Assembly: GCA_902799345.1 (NCBI GenBank)
Contig: CADBZW010000004.1
Span: 159,054-223,053, forward strand
Reading direction: 5' to 3'
DNA: 64,000 nucleotides
Source of the DNA: an uncultured Bacteroidia bacterium
Lineage (GTDB): Bacteria; Bacteroidota; Bacteroidia; Bacteroidales; F082
Shown here: positions 44,264 through 52,579 of the stretch, piece by piece
How positions within the stretch are numbered: the stretch's first letter is position 1
Layout: each line of letters starts with the position of its first letter
Notes under the pieces: generated by a model
Database searches by the model: none
Told to the model about the DNA's origin: nothing
The model's input: only the letters and a program-made list of their open reading frames with translations
Program-made: the position numbers and the translations under genes

Positions 44264-46252
44264 TTATTCCTCAGCGATCTTCAGCTTCTCTTCAAGGACC
44301 TTGAGGTCTTCCTTGGCCTTGTTGATTTTCTTCTCGATCTCGGCTCGCATCATCTCAGAATTCTTGCTGTTGGAGAAGAAACCAATGTTGTTTTCCATGG
44401 CTGCGATTTCGTCGCGCAGCTTCTGGATGCGAGTCTGCAACTTGTTGCCTTCCCTACGCACGCGGTCGCCAGCGTTCGGGTCGTCCTTCCAAGTCTCCAT
44501 CATCTCACGGAAGTCGTTAGTCGAAGCCTCGTTCTGGTTCTTGCGCATCGTATCGAAGAAGCCGTCGATGAGTTCGCGGTACTCCTTATTAATAGCATCC
44601 TTGTGCTTCATGGGCACGTAGCCGATTTCGATCCAACGCTTCTGGAAGGCCTTGATGGCATCCATGTTCTCGTTGCGGTTGGGGCCCACTTGGAAGGCCT
44701 TGATTTCCTCCAGCAGGGCTTTCTTGGCAGCGAGGTTGGCTTCCTCTTCGGTGCGGCGACCGCTGAAGTGCTCGTTCTTGCGGGTGAAGAAGGTGTCGCA
44801 AGCGGCGCGGAAACGCTTCCAAATCTTGTCGGCATGACGCTTCGGCACAGGGCCGATGGTCTTCCATTCTTCCTGGAGCTTCTTCATCTGCTCGGTGGCA
44901 TTCTTCCATTCGGTCGACTCCATCAAGGCTTCGGCTTCGATGCAGAGCTGGGTCTTACGTTCGAGGTTCTCGGTCTGACGGTCTTTCAAGCCAGCGAAGA
45001 AAGCCTTCTTCATGGCGAAGAACTTATCCATGGCGCCACGGAAACGCTGCCATATCTCTTCGTTCTCCTTCTTGGCGGCAGGGCCGATGGTCTTCCACAC
45101 GCCGAAGATCTCGGACAGCTCGTCCGACTTCTTCTGCCAGGCATTGACGCTGGTATAGTCTTCGGCAATCAACTCTTCAGCCTTTTCGCACAAGGCCTTC
45201 TTGGCTTCGAGGTTGCCGGATTGTTCTTCTTCGATTTGGGCGTAATGCTCGCGGCGGATTTGGTTGATCTTGTCGGTAGCGGCCTTGAAGCGTTCCCAGA
45301 TCTCGTCTTTCTTATCTTGCGGCACCGGGCCGACTTCCTTCCATTCCTCATGCAGTTTCTGCAGGGCTTTGAAAGCCTTGGTGATGGCCTTCTCGTCGAG
45401 GAGTTCCTCGGCTTTCTCACAGAGTTCGATCTTGGCGTCGAGGTTCTTCTTCATGTCGAGGTCACGCAACTCGCGGCCGATACGGACCTTGTCGAAGAAC
45501 TTCTCCACGAGGAAGTGGTAGTTGTTCCAGAGGTTAGAGTTCTCGGCAGCCGGCACGGGGCCGATTTCCTTCCAGCGGTCTTGCAGGGCGCGGAAGTCGT
45601 CGTAGGTCTTCTTCAGCGTGTCGTCGGAGGCGATGATCTCCTTCAACTCATCGAGGATGGCTTGCTTCTTGCTCAGGTTCTCGACCTTTTGTTTCTCAAG
45701 GTCTTCATTCTGCTTGGCGCGGTTGGCCTTGAAGATGCCGAAGGCGGCGTTGAAACGTTGTTCGACGGGGTCTTCCACGTGTTGGAAGCTCTCAGCCTCG
45801 CCACCGCCTTGGATGAACTGGCTGAGTTCGTTGTCCATATCTTCCTTGTTCAACTTATTGAAATGGAGACGAATGGCAGCAACTTTGTCCTTGATCTTCT
45901 GGACATCGGCATCCTGCACGAGTTCTTCGAGCATGGTCACCAGTTGCAGTTTGTTGAGACCGTCCAATTCGTTGTTGTCTTCAACCAGTTCTTCCTCGTC
46001 TAGTTCAGGGTTTTCCACCATTTCTGGAAGCACCTCTTCGTCCATGGGAGCGGGCTGGTCTAAGGCTCCGACCACGAGGGTATGGGCCTCAACTCTCACC
46101 TTGCCGGGCAGGATGCTGGGTTGAATCAATTTGACAATCTTCTTTTTCTCGTTACCGTCGATGGCTTTCTTGGTAGCCTTCGTCGTCATCGTTTCATTCT
46201 CAATACCTTCCTCAGCGGCAGGGTTTTGAGTCATTTGTTCGTTGTTTTCCAT
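44264..46252 (-). CDS. DUF349 protein with five tandem repeats
   Basis: 662 residues, acidic and almost wholly helical. An acidic N-terminal region (about 1-180) is followed by five DUF349 units of about 75 residues, each with a W+xIGPVP...IWxxFxxAxDxFF core: RWKEIGPVPAAENSNLW, EWKEVGPVPQDKKDEIW, VWKTIGPAAKKENEEIW, EWKTIGPVPKRHADKIW, RWIEIGYVPMKHKDAIN. The last unit is degenerate. No signal or membrane segment; cytosolic. The family is common in Bacteroidota and also occurs in Actinobacteria and Proteobacteria; its molecular role is not known to me. Confidence 0.9.
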   Translation of the reverse strand: MENNEQMTQNPAAEEGIENETMTTKATKKAIDGNEKKKIVKLIQPSILPGKVRVEAHTLVVGALDQPAPMDEEVLPEMVENPELDEEELVEDNNELDGLNKLQLVTMLEELVQDADVQKIKDKVAAIRLHFNKLNKEDMDNELSQFIQGGGEAESFQHVEDPVEQRFNAAFGIFKANRAKQNEDLEKQKVENLSKKQAILDELKEIIASDDTLKKTYDDFRALQDRWKEIGPVPAAENSNLWNNYHFLVEKFFDKVRIGRELRDLDMKKNLDAKIELCEKAEELLDEKAITKAFKALQKLHEEWKEVGPVPQDKKDEIWERFKAATDKINQIRREHYAQIEEEQSGNLEAKKALCEKAEELIAEDYTSVNAWQKKSDELSEIFGVWKTIGPAAKKENEEIWQRFRGAMDKFFAMKKAFFAGLKDRQTENLERKTQLCIEAEALMESTEWKNATEQMKKLQEEWKTIGPVPKRHADKIWKRFRAACDTFFTRKNEHFSGRRTEEEANLAAKKALLEEIKAFQVGPNRNENMDAIKAFQKRWIEIGYVPMKHKDAINKEYRELIDGFFDTMRKNQNEASTNDFREMMETWKDDPNAGDRVRREGNKLQTRIQKLRDEIAAMENNIGFFSNSKNSEMMRAEIEKKINKAKEDLKVLEEKLKIAEE

Positions 46253-46310
46253 TTCAGTTCGTTTTTATGTTCAAGGAAGCGCCTTGACCCTATTATACAT
46301 TATAAGCGTG

Positions 46311-46318
46311 CAAATATA
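46311..46318 (-). promoter_or_regulatory. -7 box for the DUF349 gene
   Basis: TATATTTG on the - strand, about 60 bases before the ATG at 46252. The stretch from here to the tRNA promoter at 46511 holds no gene that I can support. Confidence 0.55.
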
Positions 46319-46510
46319 GGAATTTTTTGAAAGGCAGTACTAAAAATCGTTATTTTTTTGGTTTTTAGTAGTTTCGTCATGTCGAGGCAGGGGTTTCGGC
46401 GCGGCGGGACGAAAATTTCACTCGGTTATGTATCATATTGTAATTCAACGAATAACATATTTTCTGTAAAAAAAGTGGTAAAAAATGCTTGTGGGTAATG
46501 GAAAAAAGCC

Positions 46511-46518
46511 TACTTTTG
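46511..46518 (+). promoter_or_regulatory. -7 box for tRNA-Ser
   Basis: TACTTTTG, 20 bases before the tRNA. Confidence 0.6.
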
Positions 46519-46537
46519 CACCGCAATTCACAGCCGA

Positions 46538-46626
46538 GGAGAGGTGGGTGAGTGGCTGAAACCAACAGTTTGCTAAACTGTCGTATCCCGCAAGGGGTAC
46601 CGGGGGTTCGAATCCCCCCTTCTCCG
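46538..46626 (+). tRNA. tRNA-Ser (anticodon GCT)
   Basis: 89 bases. Acceptor GGAGAGG pairs with CTTCTCC (one G-T). The anticodon stem ACAGT/ACTGT holds loop TTGCTAA with anticodon GCT at 46572-46574. A long variable arm (CGTATCCCGCAAGGGGTAC) marks the class II tRNA. The T arm is GGGGG TTCGAAT CCCCC. Reads AGC/AGT codons. CCA is not encoded. Confidence 0.96.
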
Positions 46627-46637
46627 CGAAGAAAAAA

Positions 46638-46663
46638 GACGATGGTTGCATCGTCTTTTTTTT
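46638..46663 (+). terminator. Hairpin with T-run between the two tRNAs
   Basis: GACGATG/CATCGTC stem, four-base loop, then eight T, flanked by six A on the left. It lies 11 bases after tRNA-Ser and directly abuts tRNA-Pro. Confidence 0.8.
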
Positions 46664-46738
46664 CGGGGTATGGCGCAGTCCGGCTAGCGCACCTGCTTTG
46701 GGAGCAGGGGGTCGAAGGTTCGAATCCTTTTGCCCCGA
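46664..46738 (+). tRNA. tRNA-Pro (anticodon TGG)
   Basis: 75 bases. Acceptor CGGGGTA pairs with TGCCCCG. The anticodon stem CCTGC/GCAGG holds loop TTTGGGA, anticodon TGG. The T arm contains GGTTCGAATCC. No encoded CCA. It starts one base after the T-run of the preceding terminator, and no separate promoter is evident. Confidence 0.95.
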
Positions 46739-46748
46739 CATGAAAATC

Positions 46749-46781
46749 AAGGAGTTACAAGGGTTTGTGACTCCTTTTTTT
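46749..46781 (+). terminator. Terminator after tRNA-Pro
   Basis: Twelve-pair stem AAGGAGTTACAA/TTGTGACTCCTT (one G-T), four-base loop, then a T-run. Confidence 0.8.
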
Positions 46782-46907
46782 GGGCCTTTTCAGAAATCAG
46801 GACACAAAAAGGACACGCTTTTTCGAAACATCTCCTATCGCTTTCCTATACTTTTTAGTAACTTCCTCAACCATTTAGAACATAGAACAATCTCTGGGCA
46901 AACGACA

Positions 46908-46987
46908 TTTGGCCTAATTGGTGAATGATTTTTTGGCCAAATGGGTGAACGATTTTTGGCCAAACGGGTGAACGATTTTTGGCCAAA
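46908..46987 (+). repeat. Ladder of four TTTGGCCAAA palindromes, 23-24 bp apart
   Basis: Perfect palindromes at 46932-46941, 46955-46964 and 46978-46987, and a one-base variant (TTTGGCCTAA) at 46908-46917. Each is followed by a GGGTGAACGA-like spacer, giving a 23-bp tandem unit repeated about 3.5 times. The ladder ends about 25 bases before the -7 box of the DUF4143 ATPase gene. It may be an array of operator sites. Confidence 0.85.
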
Positions 46988-47012
46988 CGGGTGAACGCAA
47001 AAAGGATTTTTG

Positions 47013-47020
47013 TATTTTTG
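47013..47020 (+). promoter_or_regulatory. -7 box for the DUF4143 ATPase
   Basis: TATTTTTG, 23 bases before the ATG at 47044, downstream of the palindrome ladder. Confidence 0.65.
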
Positions 47021-47043
47021 CGTCACAATTTAAACAAAAAAGT

Positions 47044-48318
47044 ATGGACAAGACCTATAAGAAAAGAATAGCTGACAAGCTGTTAGAGCGTAAGTTGGCA
47101 GGCAAAGGGGCTGTGCTCATCGAGGGCGCAAAGTGGTGCGGAAAGACCACTACGGCGGAGCAGATTGCCAAGAGCGTGAAGTATATGACGGAAACAGGTA
47201 TGGTGGACCAAAACATCAAAATGGCAACACTGAATCCGAAGTTGCTGTTGAAAGGTGAGTTTCCCCGGCTTATCGATGAATGGCAAATTGCCCCTCAGTT
47301 GTGGGATAGCATTCGGTTTGAATCAGACCATGGCCCGCTGGGTCAGTTTATTCTGACAGGCTCTGCGGTTCCTGCTGACATGAGCAAAGTGGTTCATTCG
47401 GGAACAGGACGCATTGGATGGCTGAGGATGCGCCCCATGAGCCTTTGGGAGTCGCAAGAATCGACCGGCGAAGTTTCGCTGGCTGAATTGTTCGAGTCAC
47501 CCAAACAGGTCGGTGCTGTCAACAATATATCCATTGAGCAGCTGGCTTTCCTGACTTGCCGCGGTGGTTGGCCATTGGCGGTCGATATGGAAAACGAGAT
47601 AGCCTTAGACCAAGCGTTTGACTACGTGGAGGCTGTTGAGAAACGTGATATCTCGAAGGTGGATGGCGTGGAGCGCGACCCCGTAAGGGTTCACCGCCTG
47701 TTGCGCTCACTGGCACGAAACCAAGGAAACCAAGCATCGTGTGGCACCATCAGGGCAGATTTAATCGCTAATGAGTCGGACGCTTTGTCGGAAGACACCA
47801 TTGCATCGTACATCAAGGCTTTGAAAGAGATTTTTGTGGTTGAGGATAGCGAGGCATGGAATCCCAACCTGCGGAGCAAGACAGCGATACGGACGAGCGA
47901 CACGCGGTATTACACCGACCCATCAATTGCCACCGCTGCACTAGGCATCGGCCCGCACGACTTGGTGAACGACTTGAATACGTTCGGTTTGATTTTTGAG
48001 ACGTTGGCTGTGCGTGACCTCCGTGCCTACGCCGAGGCTCTTTATGGCAAAGTGTACCACTTTAGGGACAAGAACGGGCTGGAATGTGATGCGGTGGTGC
48101 ATCTGAGGGATGGGCGTTATGGTCTGGTTGAGATAAAGCTGGGTGGCGATGACCTCATCAATGAAGGCGCGGCATCATTGACGGATCTTGCAGGCAAGAT
48201 TGACACAAATAAAATGAAGGAGCCGTCATTCATGATGGTGCTTGTGGGCGTGGGAATGTATGCTTACCGCCGTGAAGACGGAGTGTTTGTTGTGCCCATA
48301 GGATGCTTGAAAGATTAA
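47044..48318 (+). CDS. AAA-type ATPase with C-terminal DUF4143 domain
   Basis: 424 residues. Walker A is VLIEGAKWCGKTTTAEQI (the usual final GKT with Trp-Cys before it). Walker B-like is FPRLIDEWQIAPQLWDSI, then ILTGSAVP (sensor) and TGRIGWLRMRPMSLWES. A helical/winged region (about 200-280) follows, then the DUF4143 domain with the nuclease-like core LECDAVVHLRDGRYGLVEIKLGG (Asp...Glu-x-Lys, PD-(D/E)XK style). This family is frequent in Bacteroidota and archaea, often patchily distributed; its function is unknown. It stands alone, behind the unusual palindrome ladder, and ends 26 bases from the convergent C69 gene. Confidence 0.88.
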   Translation: MDKTYKKRIADKLLERKLAGKGAVLIEGAKWCGKTTTAEQIAKSVKYMTETGMVDQNIKMATLNPKLLLKGEFPRLIDEWQIAPQLWDSIRFESDHGPLGQFILTGSAVPADMSKVVHSGTGRIGWLRMRPMSLWESQESTGEVSLAELFESPKQVGAVNNISIEQLAFLTCRGGWPLAVDMENEIALDQAFDYVEAVEKRDISKVDGVERDPVRVHRLLRSLARNQGNQASCGTIRADLIANESDALSEDTIASYIKALKEIFVVEDSEAWNPNLRSKTAIRTSDTRYYTDPSIATAALGIGPHDLVNDLNTFGLIFETLAVRDLRAYAEALYGKVYHFRDKNGLECDAVVHLRDGRYGLVEIKLGGDDLINEGAASLTDLAGKIDTNKMKEPSFMMVLVGVGMYAYRREDGVFVVPIGCLKD

Positions 48319-48344
48319 GATCTCATTATTCTATCGTACTAACC

Positions 48345-50045
48345 TTACCTCTCCCGCCGCTCAATGACCTGTTTCAGCTTATACCGGTCACCCGTGGACT
48401 TCCCGATGGCGTCAATGAACTGTCGGTCGTAACCAGGAGTCTCGTAACCCCAACGGGTGAACTTGCCATCCTCTCCTACCCTTTTCACAACCTGGTCGTT
48501 GTACTTTACGATGAGGTATTTCGCCAGCTGGCCCCAACGTTGCATCATCTTTTCAGTGTAAGCGATGCTCTTCTTGTTGAGATAACTCTGTCGGTCGGCA
48601 GGCATCATGTCCTTGATGGCCACAAGCACGCTGTCCTGGTCGGCAAAGTAATAGTCCTCCAGCTCGTTCTGGGCATTGCGCAAGTCGCCGACCATCATCG
48701 AATAGCGCGGATAGACCATGTTGGCCACCCAGTTGTTCATCCAGAAAGCCGACTGGTCGCTGAACTCGTTGCGCTGGTTGTTCTCAGGACGGAAGGCATC
48801 CGGCACTTGGGTGATACAGCAATAGAGCGGCACGTAGGCCACCATGTTGGCGTCGTCGCAGTTGAACCAGGTGACGCCACCCACGTCGTTGGGCAGCCAT
48901 GAACGCATCTGGCACGTCATGGTGAAGCCGCTTTGTTGTGTGGCGATGGGACGCTCGCGGTAGTAGTCTGTGCTGTCGCTGTCACGGAAGTGCATGGGCA
49001 GCGGACGGATGGGCATTCCCCAAGGGCCAGCGGTCATGTCGGCGGTCATATCGAGAGGCGTGCCTTCGAAATGGTCGCGCATATCGGCCTGTAAGTCGCG
49101 CAGCGAGAGCGGCTTGTCGGGCTTGATCCACAACGGCAGGTGGTCACATTGGTCGAAGTCGCCATTGATATAAGGCAGGTATTTGTCCATCTCGTCGTGG
49201 CTGCAGTGATGGCGGAAGAAGCTCCACACTCGGGCATCGGCGTAGCGCACGTTCTCGAAGTCGATGGGGCAATAGGCATCACGGAACGAGAAGTCCTCGT
49301 CCCTGCCCTCAAAGAAGCCCCATTCCTTCGCAAAGCTGATGACGTCGGCGGCATAGACACATTCCACCTCGGGGCGGTTGATATGCTTGAGGTTCTTGCT
49401 GCTGATGCTAATGTATTTCCCTTTCTTCTCCAACGGGAACTGCCTGATTCTGCTCAGGTTGGCATGGGCGCAGATGCAGTCGTCGGGGATGCGCAAGGCC
49501 ACCCATACGGCGCCCTTGTTGCCGGGCCCCTTCCCTATGATCTCCATAATCCAGGCCTCGTTGGGGTCGCAGATGGTGAGCGTCTCGCCGCTGCTGTTGT
49601 AGCCGTATTCCTCGACCAATTCAGCCATGCACTTGATGGCCTCACGGGCTGTCGCCGAACGCTGCAATGCCAGTCGCATCAGGCTGAAATAGTCGAGCAG
49701 CCCTTCCTGGTTGACCAAGACGAGCCTGCCGTCGAAGGTGGTCTCCACGATGGTCACCTGCTTCTCGTTCATCAGGCCGACGACATTATAAGTGTATTCC
49801 ACCTGTTTCACATATTGCCCTGCGTGGGATGGTCCCCAGCCGTGGATTTCAATCAGTTCGCCCGCCTCGTGTCGTCCGGAGGGACAATAAAACAGCGAGC
49901 CTGCGAAGCCGAAGCCGTCGCAGTTGTAGGTACACATCACGCTGCCGTCGGCAGAGGCTTTCTTGCCGACAATGAGGTTGGTGCAGGGCCATGCCACGTT
50001 GACGCACAAGGCCACAAACAGAGTAAGGAGAAGGAGTCTTTTCAT
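48345..50045 (-). CDS. C69 family dipeptidase (Ntn hydrolase), exported
   Basis: 566 residues. The signal MKRLLLLTLFVALCVNVAWP is followed directly by the catalytic Cys21 in CTNLIVGKKASADGSVMCTYNCD; removal of the signal would expose this N-terminal nucleophile. Other family marks: EIHGWGPSHAGQ, MNEKQVTIVETTF, TICDPNEAWIMEIIG, NLSRIRQFPL, and VAYVPLYCCITQVPDAF. Members cut dipeptides such as those from gut proteins. It is longer than Lactobacillus PepD but typical of the Bacteroidales form. A terminator of the YegP-like gene lies 19 bases upstream. Confidence 0.92.
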   Translation of the reverse strand: MKRLLLLTLFVALCVNVAWPCTNLIVGKKASADGSVMCTYNCDGFGFAGSLFYCPSGRHEAGELIEIHGWGPSHAGQYVKQVEYTYNVVGLMNEKQVTIVETTFDGRLVLVNQEGLLDYFSLMRLALQRSATAREAIKCMAELVEEYGYNSSGETLTICDPNEAWIMEIIGKGPGNKGAVWVALRIPDDCICAHANLSRIRQFPLEKKGKYISISSKNLKHINRPEVECVYAADVISFAKEWGFFEGRDEDFSFRDAYCPIDFENVRYADARVWSFFRHHCSHDEMDKYLPYINGDFDQCDHLPLWIKPDKPLSLRDLQADMRDHFEGTPLDMTADMTAGPWGMPIRPLPMHFRDSDSTDYYRERPIATQQSGFTMTCQMRSWLPNDVGGVTWFNCDDANMVAYVPLYCCITQVPDAFRPENNQRNEFSDQSAFWMNNWVANMVYPRYSMMVGDLRNAQNELEDYYFADQDSVLVAIKDMMPADRQSYLNKKSIAYTEKMMQRWGQLAKYLIVKYNDQVVKRVGEDGKFTRWGYETPGYDRQFIDAIGKSTGDRYKLKQVIERRER

Positions 50046-50063
50046 GGGATTAGTTTTAAAAAC

Positions 50064-50090
50064 AAAGGAACGGCGAGGTGCCGTTCCTTT
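50064..50090 (-). terminator. Terminator of the YegP-like gene
   Basis: Perfect 11-bp stem AAAGGAACGGC/GCCGTTCCTTT with a five-base loop; on the - strand it is followed by GTTTTTAA. It sits between the YegP-like stop and the C69 start, so the two are probably separate transcripts. Confidence 0.8.
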
Positions 50091-50112
50091 CGATGACTTA
50101 GCCGATGGCTAC

Positions 50113-50451
50113 TTATTTCCCTTCCGTCATGTCGACGATAGGAGCCTCGGGGGCGTTCTTCTGCACCGATGCGATGCCGTTCTTCATATTCACCTCGTTG
50201 GCATACATCTGGCTCGAGCCGATGATTTGGCCGTTGCCAGCCATCAGGTTGAAGTAAGGCTTGCCGTTGGAAGCGACCTTCTTGTCGAAACGTTTCTCTT
50301 CCATGCAGTTCTTTTTCACGGATTCCACGCCGTTGAGGCACGAGGCCTTGGTCTTGTAGCCTTCGCTGGTGAGGATGACTTGGCCGTTGGTGGCCTTCAG
50401 ATTGAACTGGAACTCGCCGTTCTTTCTGGTAGTAATAACAAATTTACCCAT
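50113..50451 (-). CDS. YegP-like protein with two DUF1508 repeats
   Basis: 112 residues: two copies of a roughly 45-residue unit, GEFQFNLKATNGQVILTSEGYKTKASCLNGVESVKKN and GKPYFNLMAGNGQIIGSSQMYANEVNMKNGIASVQKN. Each is the beta-beta-beta-alpha DUF1508 fold. No signal or membrane segment. The function is unknown; E. coli YegP is its best-known relative. Its promoter box is at 50483-50490. Confidence 0.9.
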   Translation of the reverse strand: MGKFVITTRKNGEFQFNLKATNGQVILTSEGYKTKASCLNGVESVKKNCMEEKRFDKKVASNGKPYFNLMAGNGQIIGSSQMYANEVNMKNGIASVQKNAPEAPIVDMTEGK

Positions 50452-50482
50452 AATTCTCTGTTTTTAAGGTTGGTTTACGCTG

Positions 50483-50490
50483 CAAATATA
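50483..50490 (-). promoter_or_regulatory. -7 box for the YegP-like gene
   Basis: TATATTTG on the - strand, 32 bases before the ATG at 50451. Confidence 0.55.
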
Positions 50491-50528
50491 CATTTTTTCA
50501 TTCGCATCACAACAAAAACATGATTTTT

Positions 50529-51245
50529 TCACTGCAAACGTGACAAAAGCTCGTCACGATAGCTGGCACCCACAGGAACCTTGTTGCCCGCCACTGTGAC
50601 ATCCGACTTGTCAAGGTCCTGGATATGCTTGAACGATACGATGTAAGACTTGTGGACGCGCACAAAACGGTCCTTGGGCAGCAGCTCCTCCAAGTCCTTC
50701 AACGCAAACAAGGCCGTGATGCGGCGTTGTGTGGTGTGGAAGGTGACGTATTCGTGCTGTCCCTCGATGAAGAGCAGGTCGTCATAGTTGATTTTGTACA
50801 GCTTATAGTCGGCCTTCACCGTGATGAAATCGTTCGACTTGCTGATGTCGGCGGCCTGTTTTGTGGTCTCTTCGGCCTTGGGCTGCACGTTGCCGATGGC
50901 TTTGCGGACGGCTTGGAAGAAACGTGGGAAGTCGAAGGGCTTGAGGAGATAGTCGACGACGGCCAAGTTGAAGGCATCGACGGCATATTCTGAATAGGCC
51001 GTGGTGAAGATGACGGCAGGCTTCTTCTCGAGGCCCTTCACCAGCTCCATCCCCGTCAGGTCAGGCATCTGGATGTCAAGCAGCATGATGTCGACCGTAT
51101 TGTTCGCCAGGGCTTCCATCGCCTCGAAGGCATTGGAGCAGGTGGCCACCAACTGCAGCGACTCCACTTTGGAGACGTAGTCCTGCAACAGTTTACGGGC
51201 CAGGTATTCGTCGTCAACGATGATCACATTGTATTTCTCGTTCAT
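50529..51245 (-). CDS. LytTR-type response regulator
   Basis: 238 residues. Receiver domain: VIIVDDEYLARKLL, phospho-acceptor Asp57 in DIMLLDIQMPDLTG, Thr in AVIFTTAYSEYAVDAF, Lys in YLLKPFDFPRF. A linker (about 120-140) is followed by a LytTR DNA-binding domain (DFITVKADYKLYKINYDDLLFIEGQHEYVTFH ... DRFVRVHKSYIVSFKHIQ). Its gene overlaps the kinase gene by 4 bases, so the two form a two-component system. The divergent RND pump operon is a candidate target, by position only. Confidence 0.94.
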   Translation of the reverse strand: MNEKYNVIIVDDEYLARKLLQDYVSKVESLQLVATCSNAFEAMEALANNTVDIMLLDIQMPDLTGMELVKGLEKKPAVIFTTAYSEYAVDAFNLAVVDYLLKPFDFPRFFQAVRKAIGNVQPKAEETTKQAADISKSNDFITVKADYKLYKINYDDLLFIEGQHEYVTFHTTQRRITALFALKDLEELLPKDRFVRVHKSYIVSFKHIQDLDKSDVTVAGNKVPVGASYRDELLSRLQ

Positions 51246-52327
51246 AGTTCTATCTTGACTTTATAGATTCCTTTATCTTGTTCTATATCAAAAACATAAT
51301 CCTCTCCATAGTGCAGCATCAAACGTTGCTGTACGTTGACCTGTCCGATGCCCGACTTCTTCGGCTCGGTGACAGGCACCAGCGGCTTCGCATTCTCGGC
51401 CACCGTATTCTCCGCCTCGAAACGAAACTTGTTGCCCTTTTGCTGAACCCTGACGTGCACGTAACCATCGGGGTGCGTCTCCAAACGGCTGTATTTGAAG
51501 CAGTTCTCAATGATAGGTTGCAACAGCATGGGCGCAATCATGAAGTCTTCCTTCTCCACCTCTTGTTCCAGCACCACATCGCGAGGACCGGCCATACGCA
51601 TCATCTGGAAGTTGATGAAGTTCTCGACATACTTGATTTCTTTACTCAACGGTATCGTATCAGCTTGGCAATCGACAAGCACATAACGCAACATCTCGGA
51701 GAGCTTCAGCACGCCATCGGCAGCATTCTCGTCGCGTGTGTAAACCATTGAATAGATGTTATTTAACGCATTAAACAAGAAATGCGGGTTGATCTGCGAC
51801 TTCAGGTAACGCAGCTCCATGTCCAGCTTCTCGCTTTTCAGCTTGTCGGAGATGACTTTCTCCTCGTCTTCCTTGCGTTGGTAATAGAAAATCACCGCGA
51901 GGGCATAAATGGTGATAAACCAAACCAAACGCACCAAGTAAGACAAGACAAAACGAGAAATCTCAAAAATATCGGCAAACGGCTCCCCGACGATGAAATG
52001 CAACAAGCAGACATCGAGCAATATCGAAGCAAACGACCACAACGGGATGACAAAAATCGACGACAAGATGAAAAGCACCAGCCTGTTCTTTTTCAGCATA
52101 TAGGCTATCAACACCTTATTGATGATGGCCACCAAAAGCACTACCATGCCCACAAAACAGGCTGAACTGGCCAGCCTGAAAAGATAGTTTTGGTTGGAAT
52201 GGACGGCAAAAAAGATAATGAACAGCAAGACCCAAATCACACCCCATTTGTAGAGGCGTTCCATCAAACTGAGATTGGTGGCAGGCAAGACTGGCAAAGT
52301 CGGCAAAGTCCTTTTCTTCATCTCCAT
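51242..52327 (-). CDS. LytS/YehU-type sensor histidine kinase
   Basis: 361 residues from the ATG at 52327 (an ATG at 52321 is equally possible given the promoter box at 52339). Four membrane helices (about 25-150: WGVIWVLLFIIFFAV, SSACFVGMVVLLVAII, FILSSIFVIPLWSFASILL, LVRLVWFITIYALAVIFYY). Then the His_kinase motif RYLKSQINPHFLFNALNNIYSM with the phospho-His, and an ATPase domain with MLLQPIIENCFKYS (N box) and KKSGIGQVNVQQRLMLHYG (G box). No extracellular sensor domain is evident; the signal is probably sensed in the membrane. Confidence 0.93.
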   Translation of the reverse strand: MEMKKRTLPTLPVLPATNLSLMERLYKWGVIWVLLFIIFFAVHSNQNYLFRLASSACFVGMVVLLVAIINKVLIAYMLKKNRLVLFILSSIFVIPLWSFASILLDVCLLHFIVGEPFADIFEISRFVLSYLVRLVWFITIYALAVIFYYQRKEDEEKVISDKLKSEKLDMELRYLKSQINPHFLFNALNNIYSMVYTRDENAADGVLKLSEMLRYVLVDCQADTIPLSKEIKYVENFINFQMMRMAGPRDVVLEQEVEKEDFMIAPMLLQPIIENCFKYSRLETHPDGYVHVRVQQKGNKFRFEAENTVAENAKPLVPVTEPKKSGIGQVNVQQRLMLHYGEDYVFDIEQDKGIYKVKIEL

Positions 52328-52338
52328 GATTTTGAATG

Positions 52339-52346
52339 CAAAAATA
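52339..52346 (-). promoter_or_regulatory. -7 box for the LytS-LytTR operon
   Basis: TATTTTTG on the - strand, close to the kinase start codon. Confidence 0.55.
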
Positions 52347-52529
52347 AGACGAATCGGCAAACCAACGACCGCTTTTCAACGAAATTATTGAAAATGTCAA
52401 CAAAGGAATGTTTCAAATTTATCGACAAAATCAAGCATTTGGTTGAGATGTCCATTTATTTGAAATAAAAAAAACGCCGACCATATAATTTTTCGCCCAA
52501 ATCTCCGTCTATAGAAATACAATTATTCC

Positions 52530-52537
52530 TATTTTTG
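52530..52537 (+). promoter_or_regulatory. -7 box for the second RND operon
   Basis: TATTTTTG, 42 bases before the TolC ATG at 52580. About 180 bases separate it from the divergent kinase promoter; no further motif is recognised there. Confidence 0.6.
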
Positions 52538-52579
52538 CACCTTTATTAATAAAGCGACTATCATTTGAGACAAGAATTT

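Noticed and set aside
44249-46003. 584-codon open frame opposite the DUF349 gene
   Set aside because: A leucine/valine-rich mirror of a repetitive Glu/Lys-rich gene; no promoter, and the five DUF349 repeats on the other strand are clear.
46377-46750. Small open frames over the tRNA region
   Set aside because: They overlap tRNA genes and terminators and have no promoter or domain.
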